52,499 bases of DNA, taken from contig JAOKTA010000003.1 of the NCBI GenBank assembly GCA_028335865.1, positions 1 to 52,499 of the forward strand. The letters are read 5' to 3'. The stretch comes from Candidatus Nitrosopumilus sp. (GTDB lineage: Archaea; Thermoproteota; Nitrososphaeria; Nitrososphaerales; Nitrosopumilaceae). Numbering within the stretch: the first letter of the stretch is position 1; each line of letters opens with the position of its first letter. The notes below the pieces were generated by a model. The model saw only the letters and a list, made by a program, of their open reading frames with translations. It made no database searches and had not been told where the DNA came from. Position numbers and translations under genes: made by a program. Below, one piece after another: positions 1-8,602 of this stretch.

Positions 1-105
1 GATATATTTTTCATCATCCATTCCCTTTCCTAGAGTCTCTGCAAGTGAATTTACTCCTTCAGTTTTGCCTAATGCGTAAATTGCAACTTCTCTAGCAGTT
101 AACAT
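1..105 (-). CDS. Hypothetical protein, N-terminal part (runs off left edge)
   Basis: An ATG at 105 opens a frame beginning MLTAREVAIYALGK and stays open to the window edge (35 codons seen). Its start overlaps the end of the 48-residue zinc protein just upstream, which suggests translational coupling. The visible part is helical and not diagnostic. I do not recognise the family and give no function. Confidence 0.5.
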   Translation of the reverse strand, partial: MLTAREVAIYALGKTEGVNSLAETLGKGMDDEKYI

Positions 106-238
106 CTTCGTTAGAATTATTCTCGGTTATGTAATAATGTAATTCCGTATAGCATTCTACACAATAATCTTCAAATTTTGTATGATCACAATCATATACT
201 TTCTTCACATCGTTGCTGCATTTTGCACAAATTGCCAT
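92..238 (-). CDS. Small zinc-finger protein, 48 aa
   Basis: This ORF is missing from the track. It encodes 48 residues with CAKC near the N-terminus, then C-x2-C in YCVECY, a layout expected to bind one zinc. It lies between a membrane protein gene and the partial gene at the left edge, all on the same strand, and its last codons overlap the next start. Such tiny zinc ribbons recur throughout this window. Role unknown. Confidence 0.6.
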   Translation of the reverse strand: MAICAKCSNDVKKVYDCDHTKFEDYCVECYTELHYYITENNSNEDVNC

Positions 239-251
239 CAGTATAATTCTC

Positions 252-635
252 TTAGGATTTTACTATTTTAATTGCACCCAGTGCAAGTTGAATTATTGCT
301 GGTGCAAATAACATTATAGGATTTCTTTCTACCCCTTCTGGAGCAGGTGTTCCAACCATTGCTAAACCACCAATTATAATTAAAATTCCTGAAACTATGA
401 TTAATCCTCCTAACCCTTTTGATTTTTCTTTAAGTGCAATGAAAAATGCTACAATCGGCAAAAGTATTGCTGGACCGCCAAGTCCCATACCTCGTTGCAT
501 ATCGTCTAATGGTAAGAATCCTTCATTGTCTGAATTACTCATTGAAACTGCAACATCTGCGCCATATAGCACCAATAAAACAATAGATATTCCTGCTAAT
601 ACCATTGCTGCTTTTAATGCCATACTAGAATTCAC
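252..635 (-). CDS. Hypothetical four-helix membrane protein
   Basis: 127 residues with four hydrophobic segments, roughly residues 8-30, 50-68, 74-95 and 105-124. A short acidic loop (SNSDNEG) follows the first helix. No catalytic motif is visible. It sits downstream of purK on the same strand with a 21-nt gap, so the two may be co-transcribed, but nothing ties it to purine synthesis. Probably a conserved archaeal membrane protein of unknown function. Confidence 0.65.
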   Translation of the reverse strand: MNSSMALKAAMVLAGISIVLLVLYGADVAVSMSNSDNEGFLPLDDMQRGMGLGGPAILLPIVAFFIALKEKSKGLGGLIIVSGILIIIGGLAMVGTPAPEGVERNPIMLFAPAIIQLALGAIKIVKS

Positions 636-656
636 TACTCACAACATAAAAACCAA

Positions 657-1799
657 TCATATGGATTTGATTTCTACTTTATGTTTAATCTGAGATAACT
701 CATTTAGCAATTCATCAATTGTTTGATTATCTGTTCCAACTATGTTCAAATGGCCTAATTTTCTTAGTGGTTTTGAAATTTTCTTTTCATACATTTTTAA
801 AAATATATTTTTTTCTATAAAATCAATTTTTTTATACTCCCCTTCAAAATCTGGATTTCCTAAAATATTGTACATTATGGTGTTGTAGGTTAGTTCTGTA
901 TTTTCTAATTCTAATCCTAAAATTGCTCGTAAATGCTGCTCAAATTGAGACGTTTTTCCTGATTGCATGGTATGGTGGCCTGAATTATGTACTCTTGGAG
1001 CAATTTCATTAATTAGGATATGGCCTTCTTTTGTTACAAACATTTCAATTCCAAAAATCCCTGCACCTTTTAGAACAGACATTGTTTTTTCTGCAATTTG
1101 ATCTGCTTCAGATATAATTTGTTTTGAGACTCGTGCAGGAGCTATTGTTTGCCGCAAAATATTTTTTTCATGTATATTTTCAACAAGTGGATATGACTTA
1201 ATTTGTCCCTTTGTATTTCTTGCAGCTATTACTGATACCTCCATTTCAAATGGAATGAATTTTTCTAATAGTAATGGCTTTCCTTTAAAATACTCATATG
1301 CTTTTTGAACATCTTTTTCAGAATCAATTTTATAATTCCCTTTTCCGTCATATGCATCTCTTCGTGCTTTTAATAGTGCAGGAAAACCAAATTTTTCTAA
1401 TCCACTTTTTAACTCATTAAAATTATCAATTTTAATAAATTCTGGAACTGGAATGTTGTTCTCTGACAAGAATTGTTTTTGCAGTAATTTATCTTGAATT
1501 ATTTTTAATGTTTCGGGGGACGGGCTTATTTGTGAATTATTTTCAACTGATTTTAATACGTCGCTATCGCCTGATTCAATTTCATATGTGATTATGTCTG
1601 CTTTTTTTGATAATTCTATAATTGCGTCTCTGTCTTTAAAATCTGCAATTATTTGTTCTGCTCCAACTAAAGATGCTGAACAATTTTGATTTGGGTCTAA
1701 AACTATTACTTTAGAAATATGTTCGGGCATTGTTTTAGCTGCTTCTGTTAGCATCATGCCAAGTTGCCCTCCCCCTATAATTCCTAAAATTTTTACCAA
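657..1799 (-). CDS. purK: N5-carboxyaminoimidazole ribonucleotide synthase PurK
   Basis: ATP-grasp enzyme of de novo purine synthesis: converts AIR, bicarbonate and ATP to N5-CAIR in the cytosol. The N-terminus carries the typical GIIGGGQLGMML nucleotide-binding turn. The ATP-grasp core follows, with LLKARRDAYDGKGN (about 140-155) and an acidic metal-binding stretch ending in LINEIAPRVHNSGHHT (about 265-280). Its 380 residues match the family. The product is the substrate of PurE, encoded nearby on the other strand with a small zinc-ribbon gene between. Confidence 0.95.
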   Translation of the reverse strand: MVKILGIIGGGQLGMMLTEAAKTMPEHISKVIVLDPNQNCSASLVGAEQIIADFKDRDAIIELSKKADIITYEIESGDSDVLKSVENNSQISPSPETLKIIQDKLLQKQFLSENNIPVPEFIKIDNFNELKSGLEKFGFPALLKARRDAYDGKGNYKIDSEKDVQKAYEYFKGKPLLLEKFIPFEMEVSVIAARNTKGQIKSYPLVENIHEKNILRQTIAPARVSKQIISEADQIAEKTMSVLKGAGIFGIEMFVTKEGHILINEIAPRVHNSGHHTMQSGKTSQFEQHLRAILGLELENTELTYNTIMYNILGNPDFEGEYKKIDFIEKNIFLKMYEKKISKPLRKLGHLNIVGTDNQTIDELLNELSQIKHKVEIKSI

Positions 1800-1841
1800 T
1801 AGATGAGTTCATTAAAAAGCACTAAAAATATCTAATGTAAA

Positions 1842-1937
1842 ATGTCTAAAATTCTTAAAATTCTTTTAGGATCTGTAGTGTTGGGCGTTGTATTCCTTGT
1901 TCAATTACTCGTTTTAGGAATTGATTTTAATTTTTAG
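1842..1937 (+). CDS. Very small membrane peptide, 31 aa
   Basis: ATG to TAG encodes 31 residues, [15 protein letters not shown] followed by a hydrophobic run, so a single transmembrane helix with a basic N-terminus. It lies in the gap between purK and the zinc-ribbon gene, both on the other strand, and its end comes 6 nt before the zinc-ribbon stop. Too short for the ORF track. The clean start, charge pattern and stop make it plausible but unproven. Confidence 0.4.
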   Translation: MSKILKILLGSVVLGVVFLVQLLVLGIDFNF

Positions 1938-1943
1938 TTTCTT

Positions 1944-2171
1944 TTAGTATCGAAATGAATCTTTAGTACCTTCTGTAGGTGGAATTGATTTAACCCATTT
2001 TTTATAATCTTCCTGCGATGAATTGTATTCGTCCTCTTTTGCTTCTCGTACTATGAAATCCTCTAAATCTACAAAATTTTTACAATTCTCACATAACCAT
2101 AGAGTTCTATTCTCTGGCATCGCCGTCTTAGGCAATCTCCTACCTGCACATTGCTTACAAAAAAGTGGCAT
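1944..2171 (-). CDS. Zinc-ribbon protein, 75 aa
   Basis: Two cysteine pairs, CKQC (residues 5-8) and CENC (about 27-30), form a zinc ribbon. The C-terminal half is charged and ends in DSFRY. It is encoded between purK and purE. No enzymatic motif is present; a role in nucleic-acid or protein binding is possible but not shown. Confidence 0.65.
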   Translation of the reverse strand: MPLFCKQCAGRRLPKTAMPENRTLWLCENCKNFVDLEDFIVREAKEDEYNSSQEDYKKWVKSIPPTEGTKDSFRY

Positions 2172-2242
2172 TACTTAGCATACTTTTCGTATTATTTAGT
2201 TAAATCGAAATTGTTAATTATTCTTAATCTTTTTCTATTGTA

Positions 2243-2818
2243 TTGGTATATTCAAAAAAACCTCTAGTTGGTATTATTATGGGATCTAGTTCTGACAGCA
2301 GAATTATGCAGGGTGCATCAGAAATTTTAGATCAATTTAACATCAAACATGAGGATCAAATCGTTTCTGCACATCGAACCCCTGCTAGGTTATCTGAATA
2401 TGCAAAACATGCTGAAAACATGGGATTTAAAGTAATTATTGCTGGTGCCGGTGGCGCTGCACATTTACCTGGCATGATAGCTTCACACACAATTATTCCT
2501 GTTATCGGTGTACCAATTTTAGTATACAACGATAAGAATGCAAAAAAATCGGACACCTCAAAATTTTCTGCATTTGGCGGATTAGATTCATTGTTATCAA
2601 TAACTGAAATGCCTTCTGGTTCTCCTGTTGTTTCAGTTGGAGTTAACAAATCTGCAAATGCTGCAATATACACAATGAAAATACTTGCAAACGAATTTCC
2701 AGATTTACAAAAAAAATTAAAAATACATAAATCTGATCAACATGACTCAGTCATAAAAGAATCTGATCAATTAAAAAAACAAGGCCTTTCAAAATTTGCC
2801 CAAAATAAATTCAAATGA
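2243..2818 (+). CDS. purE: N5-carboxyaminoimidazole ribonucleotide mutase PurE
   Basis: Class I PurE, which moves the carboxyl group of N5-CAIR to C4 to give CAIR in purine synthesis. Visible motifs are GIIMGSSSDSRIM (residues 10-22), SAHRTPARL, IAGAGGAAHLPGM and PVIGVP, all family hallmarks. The frame opens at TTG; no ATG gives a complete domain. At 191 residues it is slightly longer than bacterial PurE because of a charged C-terminal tail. Pairs functionally with purK, transcribed the other way. Confidence 0.94.
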   Translation: MVYSKKPLVGIIMGSSSDSRIMQGASEILDQFNIKHEDQIVSAHRTPARLSEYAKHAENMGFKVIIAGAGGAAHLPGMIASHTIIPVIGVPILVYNDKNAKKSDTSKFSAFGGLDSLLSITEMPSGSPVVSVGVNKSANAAIYTMKILANEFPDLQKKLKIHKSDQHDSVIKESDQLKKQGLSKFAQNKFK

Positions 2819-2857
2819 CCTATTAGTTTAGTAAATATTCCAGTTTACAAAGTCTAG

Positions 2858-3275
2858 ATGGTATTATCCAAAAGACCGATAGTTAAGAACGCTAAATCTG
2901 CTAAAAATTCTGTGCAACAACGTTCACTCATCTTATTTCATTCTGCTATCCAGTCTCCAAAAACTAGACCGTTATGCATTTAGAAAATGATTTGATACCT
3001 TTCTCAAATCAAATCCTAATGTTAACATCAACATAGCTGAAAAACTCATGGGATATTCAACAACAATTCCACTAGATAAGGTATACTTCAAACCTACAAT
3101 AGAACAAATGTTTGATGAATGTCAAAAGGCAATCCATGAATTATTGATTGATGACAAGTATAGATTTCAATTACAACTAAAAGAAAAAGATGAGAAGATC
3201 GATGAATTAAGTCAAAAGGATAATGAGATTGATGTGCTAAAAAATTCATACTTGAGATCAAAAATAATATGCTAG
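2858..3275 (+). pseudogene. Decayed tyrosine recombinase (integrase) relic
   Basis: Two pieces in different frames. The first (from ATG 2858) ends with a stretch containing AIQSPKTR, resembling the core-binding region of archaeal integrases. The second, reading RYAFRK-stop-FDTFLKSN and on through AEKLMGYSTTIPLD and VYFKPTIEQM, resembles the catalytic C-terminus. The stop is TGA, where relatives often have an aromatic residue, and the usual His of the GH box is Tyr. The catalytic middle is absent, so the gene is dead. The track ORF 3048-3275 is only its 3' part. Confidence 0.65.
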
Positions 3276-3385
3276 AATTACAAAATAAGTTTAAAATATA
3301 ATTTTATATATTGCAAAATTATCGATACAACGTCTATTATACCAAAGTCAAAAACTAGGTACAATGAAATATTGTGTATCTAGAA

Positions 3386-3430
3386 ATGATGAGAAGATAC
3401 GGGTGAAATAAATCCCGTTCTTCTCATCAT
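3386..3430. repeat. Long hairpin element, copy 1
   Basis: A nearly perfect inverted repeat: ATGATGAGAAG, two unpaired bases, ACGGG, loop TGAAATAAAT, CCCGT, one base, then CTTCTCATCAT. It lies 110 bp after the integrase relic. A second copy is at 16294-16342 with the same loop and a compensated base-pair change in the upper stem. There is no clear T-run, so it is not a simple terminator. Confidence 0.65.
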
Positions 3431-3559
3431 AACTAATTGACAATTATCAATTAAATCTTAAACTAGAATTTCTTAACATGATTTTGAAAGTATTCTTTAA
3501 TCTTGTTTTATTTAATTTTAGTCAACTAATCCGTTGTATCGAAATAAATTCAAATAATT

Positions 3560-4768
3560 CTATGTTAATAATTTGAATTGAACATTTTTCTCCTGTAGGG
3601 ATTTTATCAAAGATTCTGCCTGTTCTTTTCCTTGCGTTTCTAGATTTAGTGTAACTGATGCTGAACCTGCATTTACATCCGAACTTAATCTATCGTGTAC
3701 AACTTCTACAATATTTGCATTAGCTAAAGTGATTATATCTACAATTTCTTTAAATGCTCCTGGTCTATCTGGCAGTAAAACTGATAATTTTAGTAACCTG
3801 CTCATTGCAGCCAGTCCTTTATCTACAATTTGACCTAAAAGATACATGTCGACATTACCTCCTGCTAAAACTGCTACCACTTTTTTTCCAGGTGATGGTT
3901 TTTTTGAAATTAAGTATGCTAACCCTACTGCACCTGCAGGCTCAACCACAAATTTCATTCTTTCCATTAATAGAAACATTGCTTTAGTAATTTCATCATC
4001 GTCAACTAATACAATTTCATCTATTAGATTTTTAATTATTTTAAAAGTAATTTCTCCTGGCATTTTTACTGAAATACCATCTGCTATTGTTCTATCCCCT
4101 CCTGTTGATCTCCTTTCGTTTTGTTTAACTGATTCATACATTGAAGGAAATGACTTTGATTGAACGCCTATCACTTTGACATTTGGATTTTTTTCTTTTA
4201 TGGCTATTACAGTTCCTGCAGCTAAACCGCCACCACCTATTGGTAGATAAATTTCTTCAACATCTGGAAGGTCTTCCAATATTTCTAATCCTATTACTCC
4301 TTGCGCTGCTATGATTTGAGGGTCATCAAAAGCTTGTACTATTGTAGCGCCTGTCTCTTTTGCAATTTCTTTTGCTTTAAAATATGATTCATCATAATTC
4401 ATTCCTTCTAGTATAACATTGGCACCATATCCTCTTGTTGCTGCTACCTTTGCAGGCGATGCATTTTTTGGCATTACAATTGTGCATGAAATATTTTCTA
4501 ATGACGATGCTAACGCTACCCCTTGTGCATGATTTCCTGCAGATGCAGCTACCACTCCGTGTTTTTTTTCTTCTTCAGATAATGATTTTATTTTATAATA
4601 TGCTCCTCGAATTTTGAATGATCCTGTTTTTTGTCTAAATTCTTCTTTTAGGTAAATTTCTGAATTTGTTAAATCACTAAATGTAGGTGAATGAATTAAA
4701 GGGGTTTTTCTAATTACATTGCCTCGTAATGCATTTGCTTTCAGTATTTCATCATATGTTGGATTCAT
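3560..4768 (-). CDS. ilvA: Threonine ammonia-lyase (threonine dehydratase)
   Basis: PLP enzyme that deaminates threonine to 2-oxobutanoate, the first step towards isoleucine. The Schiff-base lysine is in GSFKIRGAYYK (Lys52). The substrate-binding motif is AASAGNHAQG and the glycine-rich phosphate loop is IGGGGLAAG (about 178-186). A C-terminal ACT domain begins near residue 325 (KLSVLLPDRPGAF), suggesting feedback control. Length 402 fits the biosynthetic/catabolic ACT-fused type. Serine deamination is also possible. Confidence 0.93.
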   Translation of the reverse strand: MNPTYDEILKANALRGNVIRKTPLIHSPTFSDLTNSEIYLKEEFRQKTGSFKIRGAYYKIKSLSEEEKKHGVVAASAGNHAQGVALASSLENISCTIVMPKNASPAKVAATRGYGANVILEGMNYDESYFKAKEIAKETGATIVQAFDDPQIIAAQGVIGLEILEDLPDVEEIYLPIGGGGLAAGTVIAIKEKNPNVKVIGVQSKSFPSMYESVKQNERRSTGGDRTIADGISVKMPGEITFKIIKNLIDEIVLVDDDEITKAMFLLMERMKFVVEPAGAVGLAYLISKKPSPGKKVVAVLAGGNVDMYLLGQIVDKGLAAMSRLLKLSVLLPDRPGAFKEIVDIITLANANIVEVVHDRLSSDVNAGSASVTLNLETQGKEQAESLIKSLQEKNVQFKLLT

Positions 4769-4865
4769 TGGAGATGTTGCTACTTATTTGGTGTATTTGA
4801 GTTCATCGATGGATTATCCTTATTAATTTAATTTTTATGCGTAATTTTAAAATTAAAATGACGTT

Positions 4866-5705
4866 CTATTCTTTAATTGCCATTTCTAATTCTTCTAATT
4901 TTTTTACAATGTTATCTTTTGCTACACTTGACATTTTTCTTGGATCAAATAGCCCTTCGCGATTATTATTTTTAATAAATTCAATATCTAGTGTAAATAG
5001 AGCGCCCTCTTCGCCACCAACTAATCTTGTATCATCAATAAGTACAGAACTTGTTTGATACGTTTCAATTAACAATGAATCTAATTCCTTAAACAGTTCA
5101 TTCTTTTTTTCTGATAATCTTTTAAATTCTTCTCCAGAATCTTTCTCAATTTCTTCATATACTTTTTTACTAAACTCTTCGTCTTCATAAAATACTTCAA
5201 ATAGTTTTTGATGATCAAAATCTTTGTATCCCATTTCTTTTAATTTATTCAATACAAATTGATCACTGTTATCGGATAGCTCTGTTTCTTTGTTTTTTGT
5301 TTTATCTACAATCTCTGCTAATTCTTTTTGACAATCAATCACTCTTTGAAGTGGTTTGTAGAATAGCAATACGTGAAATTGTAATGATATGTGTCCTGAT
5401 ATTAAATAATTTCCTTCATTGACTTCAAATTTTGTAAATATTCTTCTAAGATCTTCATTGTTGGTAACTGATACATCTTGAAGTGACCAATTCGTTAATT
5501 TTTGGATTAGTTTTTCAAGATAATTTGTAATCTGTTTTGGATCAAACGTTTTTTGTTCTGTAATTGTTGAGTCTCCCATCATAACTTTCACATCTACCAT
5601 TTCTGTTAATTCTAGAATTTTTTTTAAAAATTCATTTTGTATCAATTCATTTTTTTTATTTAGTATCTGGATGAATTCATCTGGTGATCTTGAACCTAGT
5701 CGCAC
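4866..5705 (-). CDS. Hypothetical protein, 279 aa, charged and helical
   Basis: No family recognised. The protein is acidic, rich in Glu and Lys, with predicted helical stretches around 25-45, 140-165 and 180-225 that could form coiled coils. No signal peptide, membrane segment or cysteine motif is present, so it is probably cytosolic. It stands alone between ilvA and a tiny zinc-ribbon gene. Base composition resembles the neighbours. Confidence 0.6.
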   Translation of the reverse strand: MRLGSRSPDEFIQILNKKNELIQNEFLKKILELTEMVDVKVMMGDSTITEQKTFDPKQITNYLEKLIQKLTNWSLQDVSVTNNEDLRRIFTKFEVNEGNYLISGHISLQFHVLLFYKPLQRVIDCQKELAEIVDKTKNKETELSDNSDQFVLNKLKEMGYKDFDHQKLFEVFYEDEEFSKKVYEEIEKDSGEEFKRLSEKKNELFKELDSLLIETYQTSSVLIDDTRLVGGEEGALFTLDIEFIKNNNREGLFDPRKMSSVAKDNIVKKLEELEMAIKE

Positions 5706-5829
5706 AAAAATTTTCCTAATTTTACTCTCCTTAAACCTTCATTATCATTATTTGTATGAATTTCTAGTATGGTGGTATATTTTTCCAATACTCGACAATA
5801 TCTAAATAGATTAATTCCTATTTCTAGGC

Positions 5830-5952
5830 ATGGATGAATCAACATTACTGTGTGATAATTGTAACAATGCGATTGTTGAATACTATGACCCCAGTTATAG
5901 GGGCAATAGAGGTAAATGTACCCTATGCAAAATTGATTTTCCCTTGGAATAA
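5830..5952 (+). CDS. Mini zinc-ribbon protein, 40 aa
   Basis: Absent from the ORF track. Encodes 40 residues starting MDESTLLCDNCNN and ending KCTLCKIDFPLE, two C-x2-C pairs with a 20-residue spacer, a classic zinc ribbon. It ends 10 bp before the cyclase gene on the same strand, so the two are probably co-transcribed. Confidence 0.6.
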   Translation: MDESTLLCDNCNNAIVEYYDPSYRGNRGKCTLCKIDFPLE

Positions 5953-5962
5953 ATGACTAAAA

Positions 5963-6742
5963 ATGATTGAAAAAGAAAATACTAAAAAAAGCAACCCTGT
6001 AGTTGATATGTTACTTAGTAGACATACTGAAAAAACATTAGATTCTGAAACTATGATTGTAGAAACTCAAAAACGAGTTTGGGGTGCTTTGAAAAAAGGA
6101 TATGAGTACAGTGGAGTGGTAGATGAATCTGAGGAATTCCTTCGAAAACATGTGTTTTCTAAATTAGATATGGTTGTTTTGTATGTGGATTTAGTTGGTT
6201 CAACTACTATGGCTTTAGAAATGCCTGCAGAAAAAATTGCAATTATTATTAGTTCTTTTGCACAAGAAATGGCTGCGGTAATTAGAAATCATAATGGGTA
6301 TGTTTTAAAATTTGTTGGAGATGCAGTTATTGGTTATTTTGTTGCAGATAATAATTCGTTACTTATAGCTGATAATGCAGTTAACTGTGCAAAATCTATG
6401 AATACAGTTATTCAAAAAGGAATTAATCCCATACTGAATCAATATGACTATCCTGATTTGATGGTAAAAATAGGAGTTGATTTTGGCCAAAATATTGTTG
6501 TTAGATACGGTGCAGATGAAATTAATTCTCATGTGGATTTAATGGGACCTGCAATGAATATTGCCGCAAAAATTCAAAATATGGCAAAAGCAAATCAGAT
6601 TTTAATTGGTAGTGATGTATGTGAGCGTCTACATCCAACACTACAAGATGATTTTGAAAAAATAATTTGGAAAAATGATGAATGGAATTATCGTTCTAGA
6701 TCAACTGGTGAGATTTATGAAGTATTGGGATTTAAAGGATAA
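5963..6742 (+). CDS. Class III adenylate/guanylate cyclase-domain protein
   Basis: A CHD-type catalytic domain spans about residues 70-256 after a 60-residue helical N-terminus. Metal-binding aspartates lie in YVDLVGST (Asp76) and KFVGDAVIG (Asp120). The motif GPAMNIAAKIQ supplies the catalytic Asn (199), with Lys at the position where active cyclases usually have Arg. No membrane or sensor domain is present. It could make a cyclic nucleotide, or be a degenerate regulatory homologue; activity is uncertain because of the Arg/Lys change. Confidence 0.85.
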   Translation: MIEKENTKKSNPVVDMLLSRHTEKTLDSETMIVETQKRVWGALKKGYEYSGVVDESEEFLRKHVFSKLDMVVLYVDLVGSTTMALEMPAEKIAIIISSFAQEMAAVIRNHNGYVLKFVGDAVIGYFVADNNSLLIADNAVNCAKSMNTVIQKGINPILNQYDYPDLMVKIGVDFGQNIVVRYGADEINSHVDLMGPAMNIAAKIQNMAKANQILIGSDVCERLHPTLQDDFEKIIWKNDEWNYRSRSTGEIYEVLGFKG

Positions 6743-6764
6743 TATTTTATTTTTATAAATTCAA

Positions 6765-6911
6765 TTAAATTGTAAATTTTTCTGGACATTCAATATGTTC
6801 ATAATGATGCTCTGTAAATTTTTCTTGAACTACATACATTACAATTTTGTGTAACTCCTCGTCTTTGATATTTTTTTTACATCGCAAACACGATCTTTTT
6901 AACTCCATCAT
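6765..6911 (-). CDS. Small Cys-pair protein, 48 aa
   Basis: Not in the ORF track. Two adjacent ATGs at 6911 and 6908 open a 47-48 residue frame with CLRC near the start, a helical middle and HHYEHIEC near the end, a possible C2-H/C zinc site. It is convergent with the cyclase gene, 22 bp from its stop. Function unknown. Confidence 0.45.
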   Translation of the reverse strand: MMELKRSCLRCKKNIKDEELHKIVMYVVQEKFTEHHYEHIECPEKFTI

Positions 6912-7048
6912 GACTAATATTGATCAAAATTAGTAATCTATAACGATCTACGATCAACTGAAATTGAGCAAAAATTACTATTATTAGACTAAAGAGTATA
7001 TCAAATGACTAAAGTAAGCCACAAATATGCCAAATTTAGACAGATTAT

Positions 7049-7429
7049 ATGGATAATATGGTAATGAGACACTTGCAAGACCTTTATGGATTAAATCCAA
7101 ATATTCCTCATATGGCATTTCAATTTCCAAGACTGCCTCCTGGATTAACTCATCCGCTATCACCTGTAAATCACAATCAGATGAAGCCACAATTAGCACA
7201 ACATAATGAAACAATGAATCAAAAACTTCAAGGATTCCAAAGAATGTACCAAGATTATGCTTCAGGATTACTATCTAAAGATTCTCCAGTAGTTCCACCA
7301 GGACATCCGCTATTTACTAGTAGAAATTCTGTTCAGATATTGAAAACTCAAAATGATAAATTAGTTAAAGAGAATTTAGAATTGAGAAAAAAATTACAAA
7401 GTAGACCTTCTGATAGACATAATCCATAG
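7049..7429 (+). CDS. Hypothetical proline-rich protein with C-terminal coiled coil
   Basis: 126 residues. The N-terminal half is Pro/His/Met-rich and probably disordered (PRLPPGLTHPLSP). The last 40 residues form a heptad-like helix (ILKTQNDKLVKENLELRKKLQ). No catalytic motif and no signal peptide. Likely an adaptor or DNA/protein-binding factor, but I cannot name a family. Confidence 0.6.
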   Translation: MDNMVMRHLQDLYGLNPNIPHMAFQFPRLPPGLTHPLSPVNHNQMKPQLAQHNETMNQKLQGFQRMYQDYASGLLSKDSPVVPPGHPLFTSRNSVQILKTQNDKLVKENLELRKKLQSRPSDRHNP

Positions 7430-7485
7430 AAATTTAATTTTAAATTATTGATAATCCTTATTAGATTCCTAGATTAATTTTGGAT

Positions 7486-7872
7486 ATGAAAAAAACTCCT
7501 GCAGATAAATTGCGAGATGCAGTGATATCTTACAAGAAACAATGCCAAAGTATTCTAAAATTATCTGACCATATTCGATATGCTGGTGTAATCAATGCAT
7601 ATGGCAGGACTTTAACTGGCATAATCAAACCTAATGTTAAACCTTTCTTAAAATCTGAAGAAATCAAAAATGAATTTTTCATAGTTTCCACATTAATCTC
7701 ATTAAGACAATCCAGCGAGAACGAACTTGGAAAATTAGATCATGTGATTTTAAAACATGCAAAAACCCATATTGTTATTTTGCATAAAAATAATGTCACT
7801 TTTTATGTATCAATTAATCCAAAAGAGAAAAATTCTGAGCAACTTGTTTCAAAAATAAAAAAAATCGTCTAG
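7486..7872 (+). CDS. Conserved archaeal protein, DUF6659/roadblock-like
   Basis: 128 residues from ATG 7486; the track starts at TTG two codons earlier. The pattern IRYAGVINAYGRTLTGIIKP, then FFIVSTLISLRQ and a C-terminal beta-rich stretch ending VTFYVSINPK, matches a family I recall as very common in ammonia-oxidising archaea and annotated DUF6659. The alternating beta-strand/helix layout suggests a profilin/roadblock-type fold. Role unknown. The family name is from memory. Confidence 0.65.
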   Translation: MKKTPADKLRDAVISYKKQCQSILKLSDHIRYAGVINAYGRTLTGIIKPNVKPFLKSEEIKNEFFIVSTLISLRQSSENELGKLDHVILKHAKTHIVILHKNNVTFYVSINPKEKNSEQLVSKIKKIV

Positions 7873-7937
7873 TATTTTTTTATTTCAAAATACATGCTGC
7901 TTAAACTTCAAATATTGTTTTTTAAAAATACTCTATA

Positions 7938-8534
7938 TTGAATAATGCTCTAAAATTTTGGTTTAAGACATTTTTAACATATGGATTATTATCTTTATCA
8001 TTTTCTTTGATTGGTATTTCACTGGATTATTTTTCAGATAATGTTGAAAAAGATGACAAAATTGGAATTGAAATTCTAAAAAGTGCCTCACTAGAACATG
8101 TGCTGGGACATATTGGTTTTGGTATGATTGTTGCCCTCCCAACTCTTGCATATCGATATATTATAGCGTCTGGTGGATTTGCGATACTATTGGATGCTGA
8201 TCATTTGATACAATTTTTTGGAATTGAAAATATTGCTAGACTGGGACATGGTTTCATTTTTGCTATTTTGGTTACCATTGTTATGATGTTTTTGTTTGGA
8301 AAAAAAGATTATTTTTTAGGTGTGATTTCATTTGCTGCAATTTTATCTCATATTTCATTTGATATATTGATTGGAGGTGGTTCTGCATTTCCATTATTTG
8401 CTCCAATTAGTACCCGTTTCTTTACTTTTCAAGCAAATGATTGGTTATTGGTATTAACTTCAGGTGTTCTCATAGTTTTATCAATTAAGATTATTATTTC
8501 TAGAAAAATCTATTTTGAAAAATTAAATAAATAA
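7938..8534 (+). CDS. YdjM/DUF457-like membrane protein (putative metal-dependent hydrolase)
   Basis: 198 residues with about five membrane segments. Conserved polar motifs lie at the membrane face: LEHVLGHIGFG, LLDADHLIQFF and LSHISFDILIGGG followed by FPLFAP. The paired His/Asp motifs and FPLF-x-P resemble YdjM-type membrane-bound hydrolases, which include LexA-regulated proteins. The start is TTG at 7938. Substrate unknown; the hydrolase label is by family resemblance only. Confidence 0.6.
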   Translation: MNNALKFWFKTFLTYGLLSLSFSLIGISLDYFSDNVEKDDKIGIEILKSASLEHVLGHIGFGMIVALPTLAYRYIIASGGFAILLDADHLIQFFGIENIARLGHGFIFAILVTIVMMFLFGKKDYFLGVISFAAILSHISFDILIGGGSAFPLFAPISTRFFTFQANDWLLVLTSGVLIVLSIKIIISRKIYFEKLNK

Positions 8535-8602
8535 TTTTGATAACTATCAGATACTAGATAATTTAAAAAGAAAATTTTAGGATTGTTTTTTATAAAAACA
8601 AT

